Source: Promicromonospora sp049532985
GTDB taxonomy: Bacteria; Actinomycetota; Actinomycetes; Actinomycetales; Cellulomonadaceae
Length of the DNA: 64,000 nucleotides
Direction: 5' to 3'
Assembly (NCBI RefSeq): GCF_049532985.1
Contig: NZ_CP186693.1
Span: 372,001 to 436,000, forward strand
This document shows, one piece after another, positions 23,199 through 32,196 of the stretch (its first letter is position 1; each line of letters starts with the position of its first letter). The notes under the pieces were generated by a model. The model searched no databases. It worked only from the letters and a program-made list of their open reading frames with translations, and had not been told where the DNA came from. Made by a program: the position numbers and the translations under genes.

Positions 23199-24141
23199 CG
23201 GCGGCCGGCGGGCGGCGCACCTCGTCTGCCGGCTCCTCCGGCGCCTGCCGTGCCGGCCGGGTCAGCAGCACGCCGGCCAGGCTGACGGCGAACCCCGCCA
23301 CCGTGAGCAGCGGCAGCTCCTCGCCGAACATGGCCCAGGCCCACGCGGCCGACACCGCCGGGGTGAGGTACAGCCACGTGCTCACCGCGACCGGACCCCG
23401 CGTGCGCTGCACGTAGAGGTACATGCCGTAGCCGCCCAGGAACGCCAGGCACACGAGCCAGGCGACTGCGAGCCAGAAGACCGGGTCGGCGGGCGGTGCA
23501 GCCTGCCCGCCGGCGAAGGCCACCACGGTGAACGCCGCGAGGGCGGCCGTGCTCTGCACGGTCAGCGAGTCGAGCACGTCGTACCGTCTCTCCCGCGGCG
23601 GACCGGGTGCCGGCCACAGGCTGCCGAGCAGCGTCGCGGTCGAGAGCGACAGCATGCCGCCGAGCGCCCAGAGGGCCCCCGCCGCACCGGTCCCGGCCAC
23701 GGAGCCCGGCCCGACGGCCAGCGCGACGCCCACGAACCCGACGGCGAGGCCCACCGCCTGGCGGCGCCCGCCGGCGGGCCCGGACCCCGAGCCGCGCTGC
23801 AGCCCGGCCAGGACGACGGCGACCAGCGCGGGCTGCAGGGACGCGAGCAGGGCGGCGGTGCCGGCGGGTAGCCCCTCCTCGACGGCACGGAACACGCCGT
23901 ACAGGTACCCGGCCTGGCCGAGGAGGCCCAGCGCGGCCTCGCGGCGCAGGTAGCGGATCCCGTACCGGCGCCGCAGGACCAGCACCACCGCCACCATGAG
24001 CGGTGCCGCGACGACGTAGCGCCACAGGAGGGTGGTGGTGGCGGGCGCCGTCGGGGCGGCGAAGGTGGCGCCCACGAACCCGGAGCTCCACAGCACGACG
24101 AGCAGGCCAGGGGCGAGGCGGTGCAGGAGGCTCTGTCTCAT
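23155..24141 (-). CDS. EamA/DMT-family permease
   Basis: A 328-residue protein with about ten transmembrane helices arranged as two EamA repeats. The first begins LLVVLWSSGFVGATFAA, the typical first DMT helix; the second covers about residues 160-300. A polar Pro/Ala-rich tail follows. DMT permeases export metabolites such as amino acids or take up small organics. It is divergent from a TetR regulator, with an inverted repeat over the shared promoter, so it is likely a TetR-repressed exporter. The ATG at 24141 was chosen as the first Met before the first helix. Confidence 0.88.
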   Translation of the reverse strand: MRQSLLHRLAPGLLVVLWSSGFVGATFAAPTAPATTTLLWRYVVAAPLMVAVVLVLRRRYGIRYLRREAALGLLGQAGYLYGVFRAVEEGLPAGTAALLASLQPALVAVVLAGLQRGSGSGPAGGRRQAVGLAVGFVGVALAVGPGSVAGTGAAGALWALGGMLSLSTATLLGSLWPAPGPPRERRYDVLDSLTVQSTAALAAFTVVAFAGGQAAPPADPVFWLAVAWLVCLAFLGGYGMYLYVQRTRGPVAVSTWLYLTPAVSAAWAWAMFGEELPLLTVAGFAVSLAGVLLTRPARQAPEEPADEVRRPPAAATARPSAPDGATPS

Positions 24142-24161
24142 ACGATCCAGGTAACCACACA

Positions 24162-24188
24162 GGTCGGTATACTCGCAGTGCACCGACC
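24162..24188. promoter_or_regulatory. Candidate TetR operator
   Basis: GGTCGGT and ACCGACC are perfect 7-nt arms with a 13-nt spacer, lying in the 79-bp region between the divergent DMT permease and TetR genes. TATACT (24168-24173) within it resembles a -10, so binding would block the TetR promoter and probably also the permease promoter. Confidence 0.5.
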
Positions 24189-24220
24189 GACGCCCGGGCA
24201 GGACGACGAGGGAGGCCCCG

Positions 24221-24811
24221 ATGCCACGACGCAGCCCCAACCCGCACACGGCCGCGGGCGAGCGGATCCTCGTCACCGCGAGCCGGCTGTTCTACGAGCG
24301 CGGCATCCGCGGCGTCGGCGTGGACCTCATCGCGGACGAGGCCGGGGTCACCAAGAAGACGCTCTACGACCGGTTCGGCTCCAAGGACGAGCTGGTGGCC
24401 GCCTATCTCACCCGGCGCCGGGAACGGTGGAACGCGTGGTTCGGCGAGCGCCTCGCCGCGCGGGTCGCTGCCGGGGCCCGGCCGGGCGCGGAACAGGTGC
24501 TCGCCGCGCTGGAGATCTCCGAGGAGTGGGCGCAGGACAACGCGCGGGGTTGCGCGTTCGTCAACGCGCACGCCGAGATCGGCGGCATCGACCACCCGGG
24601 CAACGCAGTGGTCCTCGCCGACAAGCAGTACATGCTCGGCGTGCTCACCGACCTGCTGCGGCAGGCCGGCCATCCCGGCGCGGAGCGCCTCGGCGCCCAG
24701 GTGCACCTGCTCTACGAGGGGGCGATGGTCGCGCACACGACCCGGGCGCAGCCCGACGCGTTCGTCACCGCGCGCGAGGCGGCCCGGGCGCTGCTCGCCC
24801 CGCCGGCCTGA
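24221..24811 (+). CDS. TetR/AcrR-family transcriptional regulator
   Basis: A 196-residue protein. The N-terminal HTH (about 12-58) reads ILVTASRLFYERGIRGVGVDLIADEAGVTKKTLYDRFGSK-like and is typical of TetR; the C-terminal ligand domain resembles the TetR_C_16/C_36 type with GCAFVNAHAEIG. GGGAGG precedes the ATG. Being divergent from the DMT permease, it most likely represses that gene and itself via 24162-24188. The effector is unknown. Confidence 0.9.
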   Translation: MPRRSPNPHTAAGERILVTASRLFYERGIRGVGVDLIADEAGVTKKTLYDRFGSKDELVAAYLTRRRERWNAWFGERLAARVAAGARPGAEQVLAALEISEEWAQDNARGCAFVNAHAEIGGIDHPGNAVVLADKQYMLGVLTDLLRQAGHPGAERLGAQVHLLYEGAMVAHTTRAQPDAFVTAREAARALLAPPA

Positions 24812-24846
24812 CGAGCCGGTCCGACCTCCCGCCCGGGCGAGGCGGC

Positions 24847-24852
24847 TACAGT
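24847..24852 (+). promoter_or_regulatory. -10 element of the leaderless acetamidase gene
   Basis: TACAGT ends 6 nt before GTG 24859; no Shine-Dalgarno. Confidence 0.45.
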
Positions 24853-24858
24853 CGCCCC

Positions 24859-25980
24859 GTGCACCAGCAGACCATCCTCCAGCCCGGCACCGCCCTCACC
24901 GACCGGGCCGCCTACCTGCCCACCTCCGTGGAGACGGCGTACTGGGGCCGCCTGCCCTGCGCCGCCGACACCGCCGTGCTCGCGGTGGACCCCGGCCAGC
25001 AGGTGGTGGTCGACACCCTGTCCCACGAGGGTGTCCTGGAGGACCAGGGCGGGGATCCGCTCGCGTACTTCGCGGAGCGCGGCGTGCCCGAGGACGCCGT
25101 GCTGGCCGACGCCGTCGAGCTGGCCACGGCCCGCCGCTCCCGGCTCGGCGACCGCACCCCGGGCCTGCCCGGGGTGCCCGGTGCGCACGGCGGCCACGTG
25201 GTGACCGGGCCGGTCGAGGTGCGCGGTGCCCGGCCGGGCGACCTGCTGGCGATCCGGGTGCTGGCCACGGAGCCGCGGGTGCCGTACGGCGTGATCTCCA
25301 ACCGGCACGGCCGCGGTTGTCTGCCGGACGAGCTCCCGGCCGGCGGGGTCGACGTCGTGAGCGTCTTCGCGCAGGTGGACACGTGGGCCGACGGCGCCGG
25401 GCGCGGCTCGATCCCGCTCGCGGAGGGCTCCGCGGCCCGGGTGGGCTTCGACCTGCACCCGTTCCTCGGCATCATGGGCGTGGCCGCGGCCGGGGACGAG
25501 CGGCCGCACTCGGTGCCGCCCGGGCCGTTCGGTGGCAACCTCGACATCAACCTGCTGGGTGCCGGGTCCACGCTGTACCTGCCGGTGCAGGTCGCGGGCG
25601 CGCTCGCCTACGTGGGCGACCCGCACTTCGCGCAGGGCGACGGCGAGGTGGCGCTCACGGCGTTCGAGGCCTCGCTGCGGGTGCGGCTCGCGTTCGACCT
25701 GATCCCGGCGTCCGACGCCGTCGCCGCCTTCGGGGACCTGGCGGGACCGCTCGCCGAGACCGCCGACCACCTGGTCCCCACGGGGCTGGACGCCGACCTC
25801 GACGTGGCGGTGCAGAACTGCGTGCGCGCCGCGATCGCGCTGCTGGGCGTGCGGTACGGGATGTCGCCGGCGCACGCCTACGCGTACCTGTCCGCGGCGA
25901 CGGACTTCGACATCTCGCAGGTGGTCGACGTGGTCAAGGGCGTCCACGCGCGGATCCGCAAGGCGGACTTCCCGGAGTAG
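24859..25980 (+). CDS. Acetamidase/formamidase family amidohydrolase
   Basis: A 373-residue FmdA/AmdA-type protein, which releases ammonia from short amides. Family features include VEVRGARPGDLLAI near 115, PFLGIMGVA near 205 and PFGGNLDINLLGAGSTLYLPV, a region built on conserved Asp and Gly residues, near 222. The length is usual. It is followed after 41 bp by an amidase-signature gene on the same strand, and then by the purine cluster, so the neighbourhood is rich in C-N hydrolases that could feed nitrogen. The GTG start is supported by a -10 hexamer 6 nt away. Confidence 0.85.
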   Translation: MHQQTILQPGTALTDRAAYLPTSVETAYWGRLPCAADTAVLAVDPGQQVVVDTLSHEGVLEDQGGDPLAYFAERGVPEDAVLADAVELATARRSRLGDRTPGLPGVPGAHGGHVVTGPVEVRGARPGDLLAIRVLATEPRVPYGVISNRHGRGCLPDELPAGGVDVVSVFAQVDTWADGAGRGSIPLAEGSAARVGFDLHPFLGIMGVAAAGDERPHSVPPGPFGGNLDINLLGAGSTLYLPVQVAGALAYVGDPHFAQGDGEVALTAFEASLRVRLAFDLIPASDAVAAFGDLAGPLAETADHLVPTGLDADLDVAVQNCVRAAIALLGVRYGMSPAHAYAYLSAATDFDISQVVDVVKGVHARIRKADFPE

Positions 25981-26009
25981 GCGCGGCGCCCGCGGCGTCG
26001 GCGGCCTGG

Positions 26010-26015
26010 CAGCAT
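26010..26015 (+). promoter_or_regulatory. -10 element of the leaderless amidase gene
   Basis: CAGCAT ends 6 nt before the ATG at 26022. It is a weaker hexamer (A2, A5 and T6 kept) but at the same fixed distance as the others. Confidence 0.35.
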
Positions 26016-26021
26016 GTGCGC

Positions 26022-27164
26022 ATGACCCTCGATCCCCGCGTGTGGCGCGTCCGCCCCGAGCCCGGGCCGCTGGTCCGCCCCACCGGCCCCGGCCTGCTCG
26101 ACGGCGAGACCGTCGCGGTCAAGGACCTGTTCGCCGTCGCCGGGCAGCGGATCGGTGCCGGGAACCCCGCGTGGCTCGCGGCCGCCCCGGTCCAGGAGCG
26201 GCACGCCGACGCCGTGGGCCGGCTCCTGGACGCCGGGGCGGCGCTGGCCGGCATCGCCCGCACCGAGGAGTTCGCGTACTCGCTGACCGGCGCCAACGCG
26301 CACTACGGGACGCCGCCCAACCCGCGCGCGCCGGGCCGGATCAGCGGTGGCTCGACGTCGGGCCCCGCGACGGCGGTCGCGGCCGGCGAGGCGAGCGTGG
26401 CGCTCGGCACCGACACGGGCGGCTCGGTGCGCGTCCCGGCCGCCTACCAAGGGCTGTGGGGCGTCCGGCCGACGCACGGCGCCGTGGCCGACGGCGGCCT
26501 GCTGCCGCTCGCGCCCACCTTCGACACGGTGGGCTGGCTCGCCCGCGACGCCGGCACGCTGACGCGGGTGGGCCAGGTGCTGCTGCCCGACGACGCGGCC
26601 CCGCTGCCCGGTCCGGCCGCGCTCGTGACGAGCGACGCCCTGCTCGGGCTCGCCGCGCCCGAGGTGCGCGACGCCGTCGGGCAGCGCGCCGCGGACGCCG
26701 GGGCCGTGGCCGTCGACTGGGCGCCCGAGCCCGGCTGGCTCGCCGCGTTCCAGACCCTTCAGGCGGCGGAGGCGTGGGTCGTGCACGGTGCGTGGCTCGC
26801 CGACCGGATGGACACCCTCGGGCCCGCGGTCAGGGCCCGGTTCGAGCGGGCACGGTCCGTGGGGGCGGACGAGGCCGCCGCGGCCCGGGCCGACGTCGCG
26901 CGCGCCCGGGAGCTGATCCGGGAGCGGCTGGGGGAGCGGGTGCTGGTGCTGCCGTCGGCGGCGTCGGTCGCGCCCCGGCCGCAGGAGGCCGAGGCGGCCC
27001 GCGCGGCCACGATGCTGCTGACCTGCGTCGCGGGGATCGGTGGCCTGCCTGCGGTGTCGGTGCCCGTGGCGACGGCGGGCGGTCTCCCGGCCGGCGCGTG
27101 CCTCGTGGGCCCGGCGGGTTCCGACCGGTCGCTGCTGCACCTGGCGGCACGGCTGGCGGGATAG
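26022..27164 (+). CDS. Amidase-signature family amidase
   Basis: A 380-residue enzyme with the Ser-cisSer-Lys triad of the amidase-signature superfamily: Lys in VAVKDLFAVAG (about 30-40), cis-Ser in GGSTSGPATAVAAG (about 108-121) and nucleophile Ser in DTGGSVRVPAA (about 131-141). It is shorter than typical GatA (about 480), so it is a stand-alone small-amide hydrolase and not the tRNA amidotransferase. It lies directly downstream of the acetamidase/formamidase. The exact substrate is unknown; allophanate- or ureide-type substrates are possible given the purine cluster downstream. Confidence 0.87.
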   Translation: MTLDPRVWRVRPEPGPLVRPTGPGLLDGETVAVKDLFAVAGQRIGAGNPAWLAAAPVQERHADAVGRLLDAGAALAGIARTEEFAYSLTGANAHYGTPPNPRAPGRISGGSTSGPATAVAAGEASVALGTDTGGSVRVPAAYQGLWGVRPTHGAVADGGLLPLAPTFDTVGWLARDAGTLTRVGQVLLPDDAAPLPGPAALVTSDALLGLAAPEVRDAVGQRAADAGAVAVDWAPEPGWLAAFQTLQAAEAWVVHGAWLADRMDTLGPAVRARFERARSVGADEAAAARADVARARELIRERLGERVLVLPSAASVAPRPQEAEAARAATMLLTCVAGIGGLPAVSVPVATAGGLPAGACLVGPAGSDRSLLHLAARLAG

Positions 27165-27248
27165 CCCGCCGCACCCGGGGGCGCCGGTGTGCGAGTGGCG
27201 CCGTCCGGCGCGACGGTGGAGGGGACAGCACCGGACGGGAGAAGGATC

Positions 27249-27713
27249 ATGACCCACTCCACCGCTTCTCGACAGGCCCGCGGTACCCACCAGTGGCTCG
27301 CCCTCGTGATCGGCGTGGTCTACCTGCTGGTCGGCATCGCGGGATTCCTCGTGACCGGCTTCAGCGGCTTCGTCGAGCACGACCACGGCCAGACGCTGCT
27401 GGGCTTCGCGATCAACCCGCTGCACAACATCGTGCACCTGGTCATCGGGCTCCTGGGCATCAGCCTCTGGGGCACCTCGGGCGGCGCCCGCACCTTCGGC
27501 TGGCTCCTCCTGGTCGGGTACGGCGCGGCCTTCGTCTACGGCCTGTTCGCCGTCGGCAACCCGGAGATCAACTTCCTCAACATCAACACCGCCGACAACT
27601 GGCTGCACGGCCTGAGCGCGCTGGCCGGCCTGCTCATCGCGGTCTGGCCCGCGCGGGCCCGGACCGTCGAGCAGCCGGGCAGCACGGAGACGCTGCCGCG
27701 GGACGTCCGGTGA
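27249..27713 (+). CDS. DUF4383 membrane protein
   Basis: A 154-residue protein with four predicted membrane helices (about 16-36, 60-80, 88-105, 122-140). The INPLHNIVHLVIGLLG segment and a second NWLHGLSALAGLL near the end are typical of DUF4383, a small actinobacterial integral membrane family of unknown role. GAGAAGGA precedes the ATG. It stands alone between the amidase and the purine cluster. Confidence 0.8.
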   Translation: MTHSTASRQARGTHQWLALVIGVVYLLVGIAGFLVTGFSGFVEHDHGQTLLGFAINPLHNIVHLVIGLLGISLWGTSGGARTFGWLLLVGYGAAFVYGLFAVGNPEINFLNINTADNWLHGLSALAGLLIAVWPARARTVEQPGSTETLPRDVR

Positions 27714-27777
27714 GCTGAGCCGCGAGGTCCACGGGCGAGCGAAGATTTACCTCGCTGAAACGCGCGTCTCATCACCG

Positions 27778-27804
27778 GGGACAGATTGAAACTAGGTTTG
27801 TCCC
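27778..27804. promoter_or_regulatory. Inverted repeat abutting the uraD start
   Basis: GGGACA and TGTCCC (6-nt perfect arms, 15-nt spacer) end directly at the GTG of uraD and enclose the -10 TAGGTT (27793-27798), which itself ends 6 nt before the start. A dimeric repressor, for instance the cluster-encoded RpiR-type protein, could act here to control the purine operon. Confidence 0.4.
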
Positions 27805-28335
27805 GTGGACCTCGCGACCTTCAACGCCCTGCCGACCGCCGAGGCGGCGTCGGCAGTCCGCCCGTGCGCCGACATCGGCGCGTGGGTGGACGACGTCGTG
27901 GCCGGCCGGCCCTACCGCTGCCGTGACTCCCTGCTGCTGCACGCGATGCGGGCCGCCGCCGACTGGACCGGCGACGACGTGGACGCCGCCCTCGCGCACC
28001 ACCCGCGGATCGGGGAGCGGGCCACGGGCGACAGCGTCGAGGCGCGCCTGTCCCGGGGCGAGCAGCCCACCGCGGCCGAGGCCACGGCCGCGCGGATCGC
28101 CGCGGGCAACGTGGCCTACGAGGAGCGGTTCGGCCGGATCTTCCTCGTCCGGGCCGCCGGGCGCACCGCCGAGGAGATCCTCGCCCAGCTGACCGAGCGC
28201 CTGACCAACGACCCCGCCACCGAGGCGCTCGTGACCGCCGAGCAGCTCCGCCAGATCGCGCTGCTGCGGCTGGAGGCGCTCGTCGAGCCGGACGAGCCGG
28301 ACCCTGCGGCCGAGCCGGACGGGGCGGACCGATGA
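27805..28335 (+). CDS. uraD: 2-oxo-4-hydroxy-4-carboxy-5-ureidoimidazoline decarboxylase
   Basis: A 176-residue OHCU decarboxylase, the last enzyme from urate to S-allantoin. The HPRIG motif (about 64-68, catalytic His) and the following SRGEQ and NVAYEERFGRIFLV segments are conserved. The C-terminal 25 residues are an acidic Asp/Glu/Pro tail not needed for the fold. It is the first gene of the purine cluster, overlapping uraH by 4 nt. The GTG start lacks a Shine-Dalgarno but has TAGGTT 6 nt upstream, so the operon mRNA is probably leaderless. Confidence 0.92.
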   Translation: MDLATFNALPTAEAASAVRPCADIGAWVDDVVAGRPYRCRDSLLLHAMRAAADWTGDDVDAALAHHPRIGERATGDSVEARLSRGEQPTAAEATAARIAAGNVAYEERFGRIFLVRAAGRTAEEILAQLTERLTNDPATEALVTAEQLRQIALLRLEALVEPDEPDPAAEPDGADR

Positions 28336-28673
28336 CGACAGCCTCGTCCCACGTGCTCGACGCCGCCCGGGGTCTGCCTGCCGCCGGCCTCGCGGTGACG
28401 CTCCTCCCGGCGTCGGGGCCCGGTGCCCCCGCGGACGACGGCGCACCGCCCGCCGCCCGCCACGCCGTCACCGACGCCGACGGCCGCATCGCCTGGGGCG
28501 AGGTCGCCCCGGGCCGGCACGTCCTGACCTTCGCCGCCGGCGACTGGTTCGCGGCACAAGGCCGGGAGACGTTCTTCGGACAGGTGGTGCTCGACGTCCT
28601 GCTCGGGCCCGACCACACCCACGTGGCCCTGCTGCTGAGCCCGTTCGCCTACACCACCTACCGAGGGAGCTGA
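28332..28673 (+). CDS. uraH: 5-hydroxyisourate hydrolase (transthyretin-like)
   Basis: A 113-residue HIU hydrolase. The N-terminal SSHVLDAARGLPAAGL with the active-site His and the C-terminal signature YRGS (here the last four residues) are diagnostic. It hydrolyses 5-hydroxyisourate, the uricase product, to OHCU. It overlaps uraD by 4 nt and is followed immediately by uricase, so the three urate-to-allantoin enzymes are contiguous. Confidence 0.94.
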   Translation: MTTASSHVLDAARGLPAAGLAVTLLPASGPGAPADDGAPPAARHAVTDADGRIAWGEVAPGRHVLTFAAGDWFAAQGRETFFGQVVLDVLLGPDHTHVALLLSPFAYTTYRGS

Positions 28674-29579
28674 ATGTCGATAGTCCTGGGGCCCAACCAG
28701 TACGGCAAGGCGGAGGTGCGGCTGGTCCGGGTGGACCGTGACACGGCGCGGCACCGCCTCACCGACCTGACCCTCACCGCCCAGCTCCGCGGCGACTTCC
28801 GGGCCACGCACGAGTCCGGCGACAACACCGGCGTCATCGCCACGGACACGCAGAAGAACACGATGTACGCGTTCGCGCGCGACGGCGTGGGCTCGCCCGA
28901 GACGTTCCTGCTGCGGCTGGCGCGGCACTTCCTGGCGGAGCCGCAGGTGACCGGCGGGCGCTGGCTCGCCGAGCAGCACGGCTGGGAGCGGATCGCGGAC
29001 GGCCCCGACGGGCACGACCACGCGTTCGTGCGGGGCGGGGCCGAGCGGCGCACGGCGCTCGTGCACGCCGACCCCGACGGCCTGACCGTGCTGGCCGGGC
29101 TGCGGGACGCGACGGTGCTCAAGTCCACGGGCTCGGAGTTCTCCGGCTTCCCGCGCGACCGCTACACCACGCTGCCCGAGGCCGACGACCGGATCCTCGC
29201 GACCGACGTCACGGCCTGGTGGCGCTACGCGCCCTCGTTCACCGGCACCGCCACGCCCGCGCAGTACGACGAGCGGTTCGCGGCGGTGCGCTCGATCCTG
29301 CTGGAGACCTTCGCCCGGGTGCACTCCCTGGCCCTGCAGCAGACGGTGTTCGCCATGGGCCGGGCCGTGCTGGAGGCCTACCCGGACATCGCCGAGATCC
29401 GGCTGTCCTGCCCCAACAACCACCACTTCCTCGTGGACCTGGAGCCGTTCGGCCTGGACAACCCGGGCGAGGTGTTCTTCGCCGCGGACCGGCCGTACGG
29501 GCTGATCGAGGCCACGGTGCAGCGGTCGCAGGACGACGGGGAGCACCCCGCGTGGTCGAGCGTCGGGGGGCTGCTGTGA
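28674..29579 (+). CDS. Urate oxidase (uricase)
   Basis: A 301-residue cofactor-free uricase made of two T-fold repeats. Typical segments are NTMYAFARDGVGSPETF (about 63-79), SEFSGFPRDRYTTLPEADDRILAT (about 154-177) and LSCPNNHHFLVDLEPFGLDNPGEVFFAADRPYG (about 243-275). It converts urate and O2 to 5-hydroxyisourate. GGGAG lies 8 nt upstream of the ATG, directly after the uraH stop. Its TGA overlaps the GTG of allantoinase. Confidence 0.95.
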   Translation: MSIVLGPNQYGKAEVRLVRVDRDTARHRLTDLTLTAQLRGDFRATHESGDNTGVIATDTQKNTMYAFARDGVGSPETFLLRLARHFLAEPQVTGGRWLAEQHGWERIADGPDGHDHAFVRGGAERRTALVHADPDGLTVLAGLRDATVLKSTGSEFSGFPRDRYTTLPEADDRILATDVTAWWRYAPSFTGTATPAQYDERFAAVRSILLETFARVHSLALQQTVFAMGRAVLEAYPDIAEIRLSCPNNHHFLVDLEPFGLDNPGEVFFAADRPYGLIEATVQRSQDDGEHPAWSSVGGLL

Positions 29580-30979
29580 GCGGGAGCGTGGTGGTCGCCT
29601 CGGAGCAGGTCCTGGTCGAGGGCGAGCTGCGCCCGGCCGTGCTGCGGATCGAGGGCGACCGGATCGACCAGGTGTGGTGGGGCACGTCCGACCCGGACGC
29701 CGTGCTGCGCCCCGCCGACGACCTGCTGGGCGGCGAGGTGCTCGGCGGCACCCCGGAGCCCCCGCCCGAGGTGGTCGTGCTGGGCGACCGGGTGCTGCTG
29801 CCCGGCGTGGTGGACACGCACGTGCACGTCAACGAGCCGGGCCGCACCGCGTGGGAGGGCTTCGCCTCCGCCACCCGCGCCGCGCGCCTCGGCGGCGTCA
29901 CCACCATCGTGGACATGCCGCTCAACTCGATCCCCGCCACCACCACGGTCGAGGCGCTGGAGATCAAGCGTGCCGCCGCGGAGGCCGTCCGCGCCCGGGG
30001 CGAGCTGCACTGCGACGTCGCGTTCTGGGGCGGTGCGGTACCCGGCAACGCCGACCACCTGGAGCCGCTGTGGGACGCCGGCGTGCTGGGGTTCAAGTGC
30101 TTCCTCGCCGACTCGGGGGTGCCGGAGTTCCCGCCGCTCGGGCCGCAGGAGCTGCTCGACGCGATGGGCCGGATCGCCTGGTTCGGCGGCCTGCTGGTGG
30201 TGCACGCCGAGGACCCGGCGGTGCTCGCCGCGGCGCCGCACGCGCCGTCGCGCGCCTACGCGGACTTCCTGCTGTCCCGTCCGGACGAGGCCGAGACCGC
30301 CGCCGTCCGTACGCTGCTCGACGCCGTCCGGGAGACCGGCACGCGCACGCACGTGCTGCACGTGTCCTCGGCGAAGGTGCTCGACCTGCTGGCCGAGGCC
30401 AAGGCGGAGGGCCTGCCCGTGACGGCGGAGACGTGCCACCACTACCTGACGCTCGCCGCGGAGGACGTGCCCGACGGCGACTCCGCGTACAAGTGCTGCC
30501 CGCCGATCCGCGACCGCGGCAACCAGGACGCCCTGTGGGACGGGCTGCGCGAGGGGATCCTGGACTGCGTGGTCAGCGACCACTCGCCGGCGACGGCCGA
30601 GGAGAAGTACCGGGGCGCGGCCCCGGGCGAGGCGGACCTCCAGGCCGCGTGGGGCGGCGTGGCGGGGCTCCAGCCCGGCTTCCTCGTCCTGGCCGACGCC
30701 GCCCGGCGCCGGGGCGTGCCGCTGGCCGACGTCTCCCGCTGGACCACCGCGCACACCGCCGCGCTGGTGGGCCTGGACCGGGGGCCGCGGCCGAAGGGCG
30801 TGATCGCCGAGGGAGCCGCGGCGGACCTGGTCGTCTACGACCCGGACGCCACCACGACGTTCCGCGCGGCCGACCTGGCCCACAAGAACAAGGTCACGCC
30901 GTACGACGCCCGGACGGTCCGGGGCGGCGTCACCGCGCTCCGGCCCACGCCGGGGCGGCTGGTCAGGAGGCCCGCATGA
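29576..30979 (+). CDS. allB: Allantoinase
   Basis: A 467-residue amidohydrolase. Metal-binding motif DTHVHVNEPGRTAWEG (about 82-97), the carbamylated Lys in GFKCFLADSG (about 177), HAEDP (about 210), HVLHVSSAK (about 260) and SDHSPATAEEKY (about 335) match the allantoinase subgroup. It opens S-allantoin to allantoate. The N-terminal region contains an atypical insertion (about residues 35-65, GGTPEPPPEV area). Translation is coupled on both sides by 4-nt overlaps. Confidence 0.93.
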   Translation: MSGSVVVASEQVLVEGELRPAVLRIEGDRIDQVWWGTSDPDAVLRPADDLLGGEVLGGTPEPPPEVVVLGDRVLLPGVVDTHVHVNEPGRTAWEGFASATRAARLGGVTTIVDMPLNSIPATTTVEALEIKRAAAEAVRARGELHCDVAFWGGAVPGNADHLEPLWDAGVLGFKCFLADSGVPEFPPLGPQELLDAMGRIAWFGGLLVVHAEDPAVLAAAPHAPSRAYADFLLSRPDEAETAAVRTLLDAVRETGTRTHVLHVSSAKVLDLLAEAKAEGLPVTAETCHHYLTLAAEDVPDGDSAYKCCPPIRDRGNQDALWDGLREGILDCVVSDHSPATAEEKYRGAAPGEADLQAAWGGVAGLQPGFLVLADAARRRGVPLADVSRWTTAHTAALVGLDRGPRPKGVIAEGAAADLVVYDPDATTTFRAADLAHKNKVTPYDARTVRGGVTALRPTPGRLVRRPA

Positions 30980-32196
30980 CCCAGATCCACCCACCCGCCC
31001 GGCTGCTCATGGGACCCGGGCCTGTCGACGCCGACCCGCGCGTGCTGCGCGCCATGGCCGCGCCGCTCGTGGGGCAGTTCGACCCCTTCATGACCGACAC
31101 GATGACCGAGGCCATGGCGCTGTGGCGCACCGTCTGGGACACCGCCAACGAGCAGACGTTCCTCGTGGACGGCACCTCGCGGGCCGGGATCGAGGCGGCG
31201 CTCGTCTCCCTGCTGGAACCCGGCGACCGCGTGCTCGTGCCGGTGTTCGGCCGGTTCGGGCACCTGCTCGCGGAGATCGGTGCCCGCGCCGGGGCCGAGG
31301 TGCACACGATCGAGACGGAGTGGGGCACGGTCTTCGACCCGGGTCAGATCGAGGAGGCCGTGCGCCGCGTGCGGCCGCGCGTGGTCGCCGTCGTGCACGG
31401 GGACACCTCCACGACCATGGCCCAGCCGCTGGCGGAGCTGGGCCGCATCGCCCACGACCACGACGCGCTGCTGTACGTGGACGCCACCGCCACGCTCGGC
31501 GGCAACCCGTTCCACACCGACGAGTGGGGTGTCGACGCCGCGACCGCCGGGCTGCAGAAGTGCCTGGGCGGGCCGTCGGGCAGCGCGCCCGTGACGCTCT
31601 CGCCCGCCGCCGTGGCCGCCATCGACCGCCGCAAGCACGTCGAGGCGGGGATCCGCACCGACCACGACGTGGCGCCGCACGGCAGCCCGATCGTGTCGAA
31701 CTACCTCGACCTGGCGCAGATCATGGACTACTGGGGCCCGCGCCGGCTCAACCACCACACCGAGGCCACGTCGATGCTGTACGCGGCGCGCGAGTGCGCC
31801 CGGGTGCTGACCGACGAGGGCATGGCGGCCGCCGTCGCCCGGCACGCCCGGCACGGCGCCGCGATGCTCGCGGGCGTGCGGGGGCTCGGCCTGGAGGTGT
31901 TCGGCGACGTCGGGCACAAGATGCACAACGTGGTGGCCGTGCGCATCCCCGACGGCGTGGACGGCGACGCCGTGCGCGGCGCCCTCCTGGACGACTTCGG
32001 CATCGAGATCGGCACCTCGTTCGGGCCGCTGCACGGCGTGGTCTGGCGCATCGGCACGATGGGTTTCAACGCCCGGCGCGACGCCGTCCTGACCACCCTG
32101 GCGGCGCTGGAGCACGAGCTGCGCCGCGCCGGCGTCGCGACCCCGCCCGGCGGCGGGGTGACGGCGGCCCTGGCCGAGTACGAGGCCGCCCGATGA
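30976..32196 (+). CDS. pucG: (S)-ureidoglycine-glyoxylate aminotransferase type PLP enzyme
   Basis: A 406-residue class V aminotransferase (AGXT/PucG branch). It begins with LLMGPGPVDADPRVL; the PLP Lys is in ATAGLQKCLGGPSG near residue 195. In a purine cluster the expected reaction is transamination of (S)-ureidoglycine with glyoxylate to give glycine and oxalurate, as in Bacillus PucG. Alanine-glyoxylate transamination is an alternative. It overlaps allB and the following amidohydrolase gene by 4 nt. Confidence 0.85.
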   Translation: MTQIHPPARLLMGPGPVDADPRVLRAMAAPLVGQFDPFMTDTMTEAMALWRTVWDTANEQTFLVDGTSRAGIEAALVSLLEPGDRVLVPVFGRFGHLLAEIGARAGAEVHTIETEWGTVFDPGQIEEAVRRVRPRVVAVVHGDTSTTMAQPLAELGRIAHDHDALLYVDATATLGGNPFHTDEWGVDAATAGLQKCLGGPSGSAPVTLSPAAVAAIDRRKHVEAGIRTDHDVAPHGSPIVSNYLDLAQIMDYWGPRRLNHHTEATSMLYAARECARVLTDEGMAAAVARHARHGAAMLAGVRGLGLEVFGDVGHKMHNVVAVRIPDGVDGDAVRGALLDDFGIEIGTSFGPLHGVVWRIGTMGFNARRDAVLTTLAALEHELRRAGVATPPGGGVTAALAEYEAAR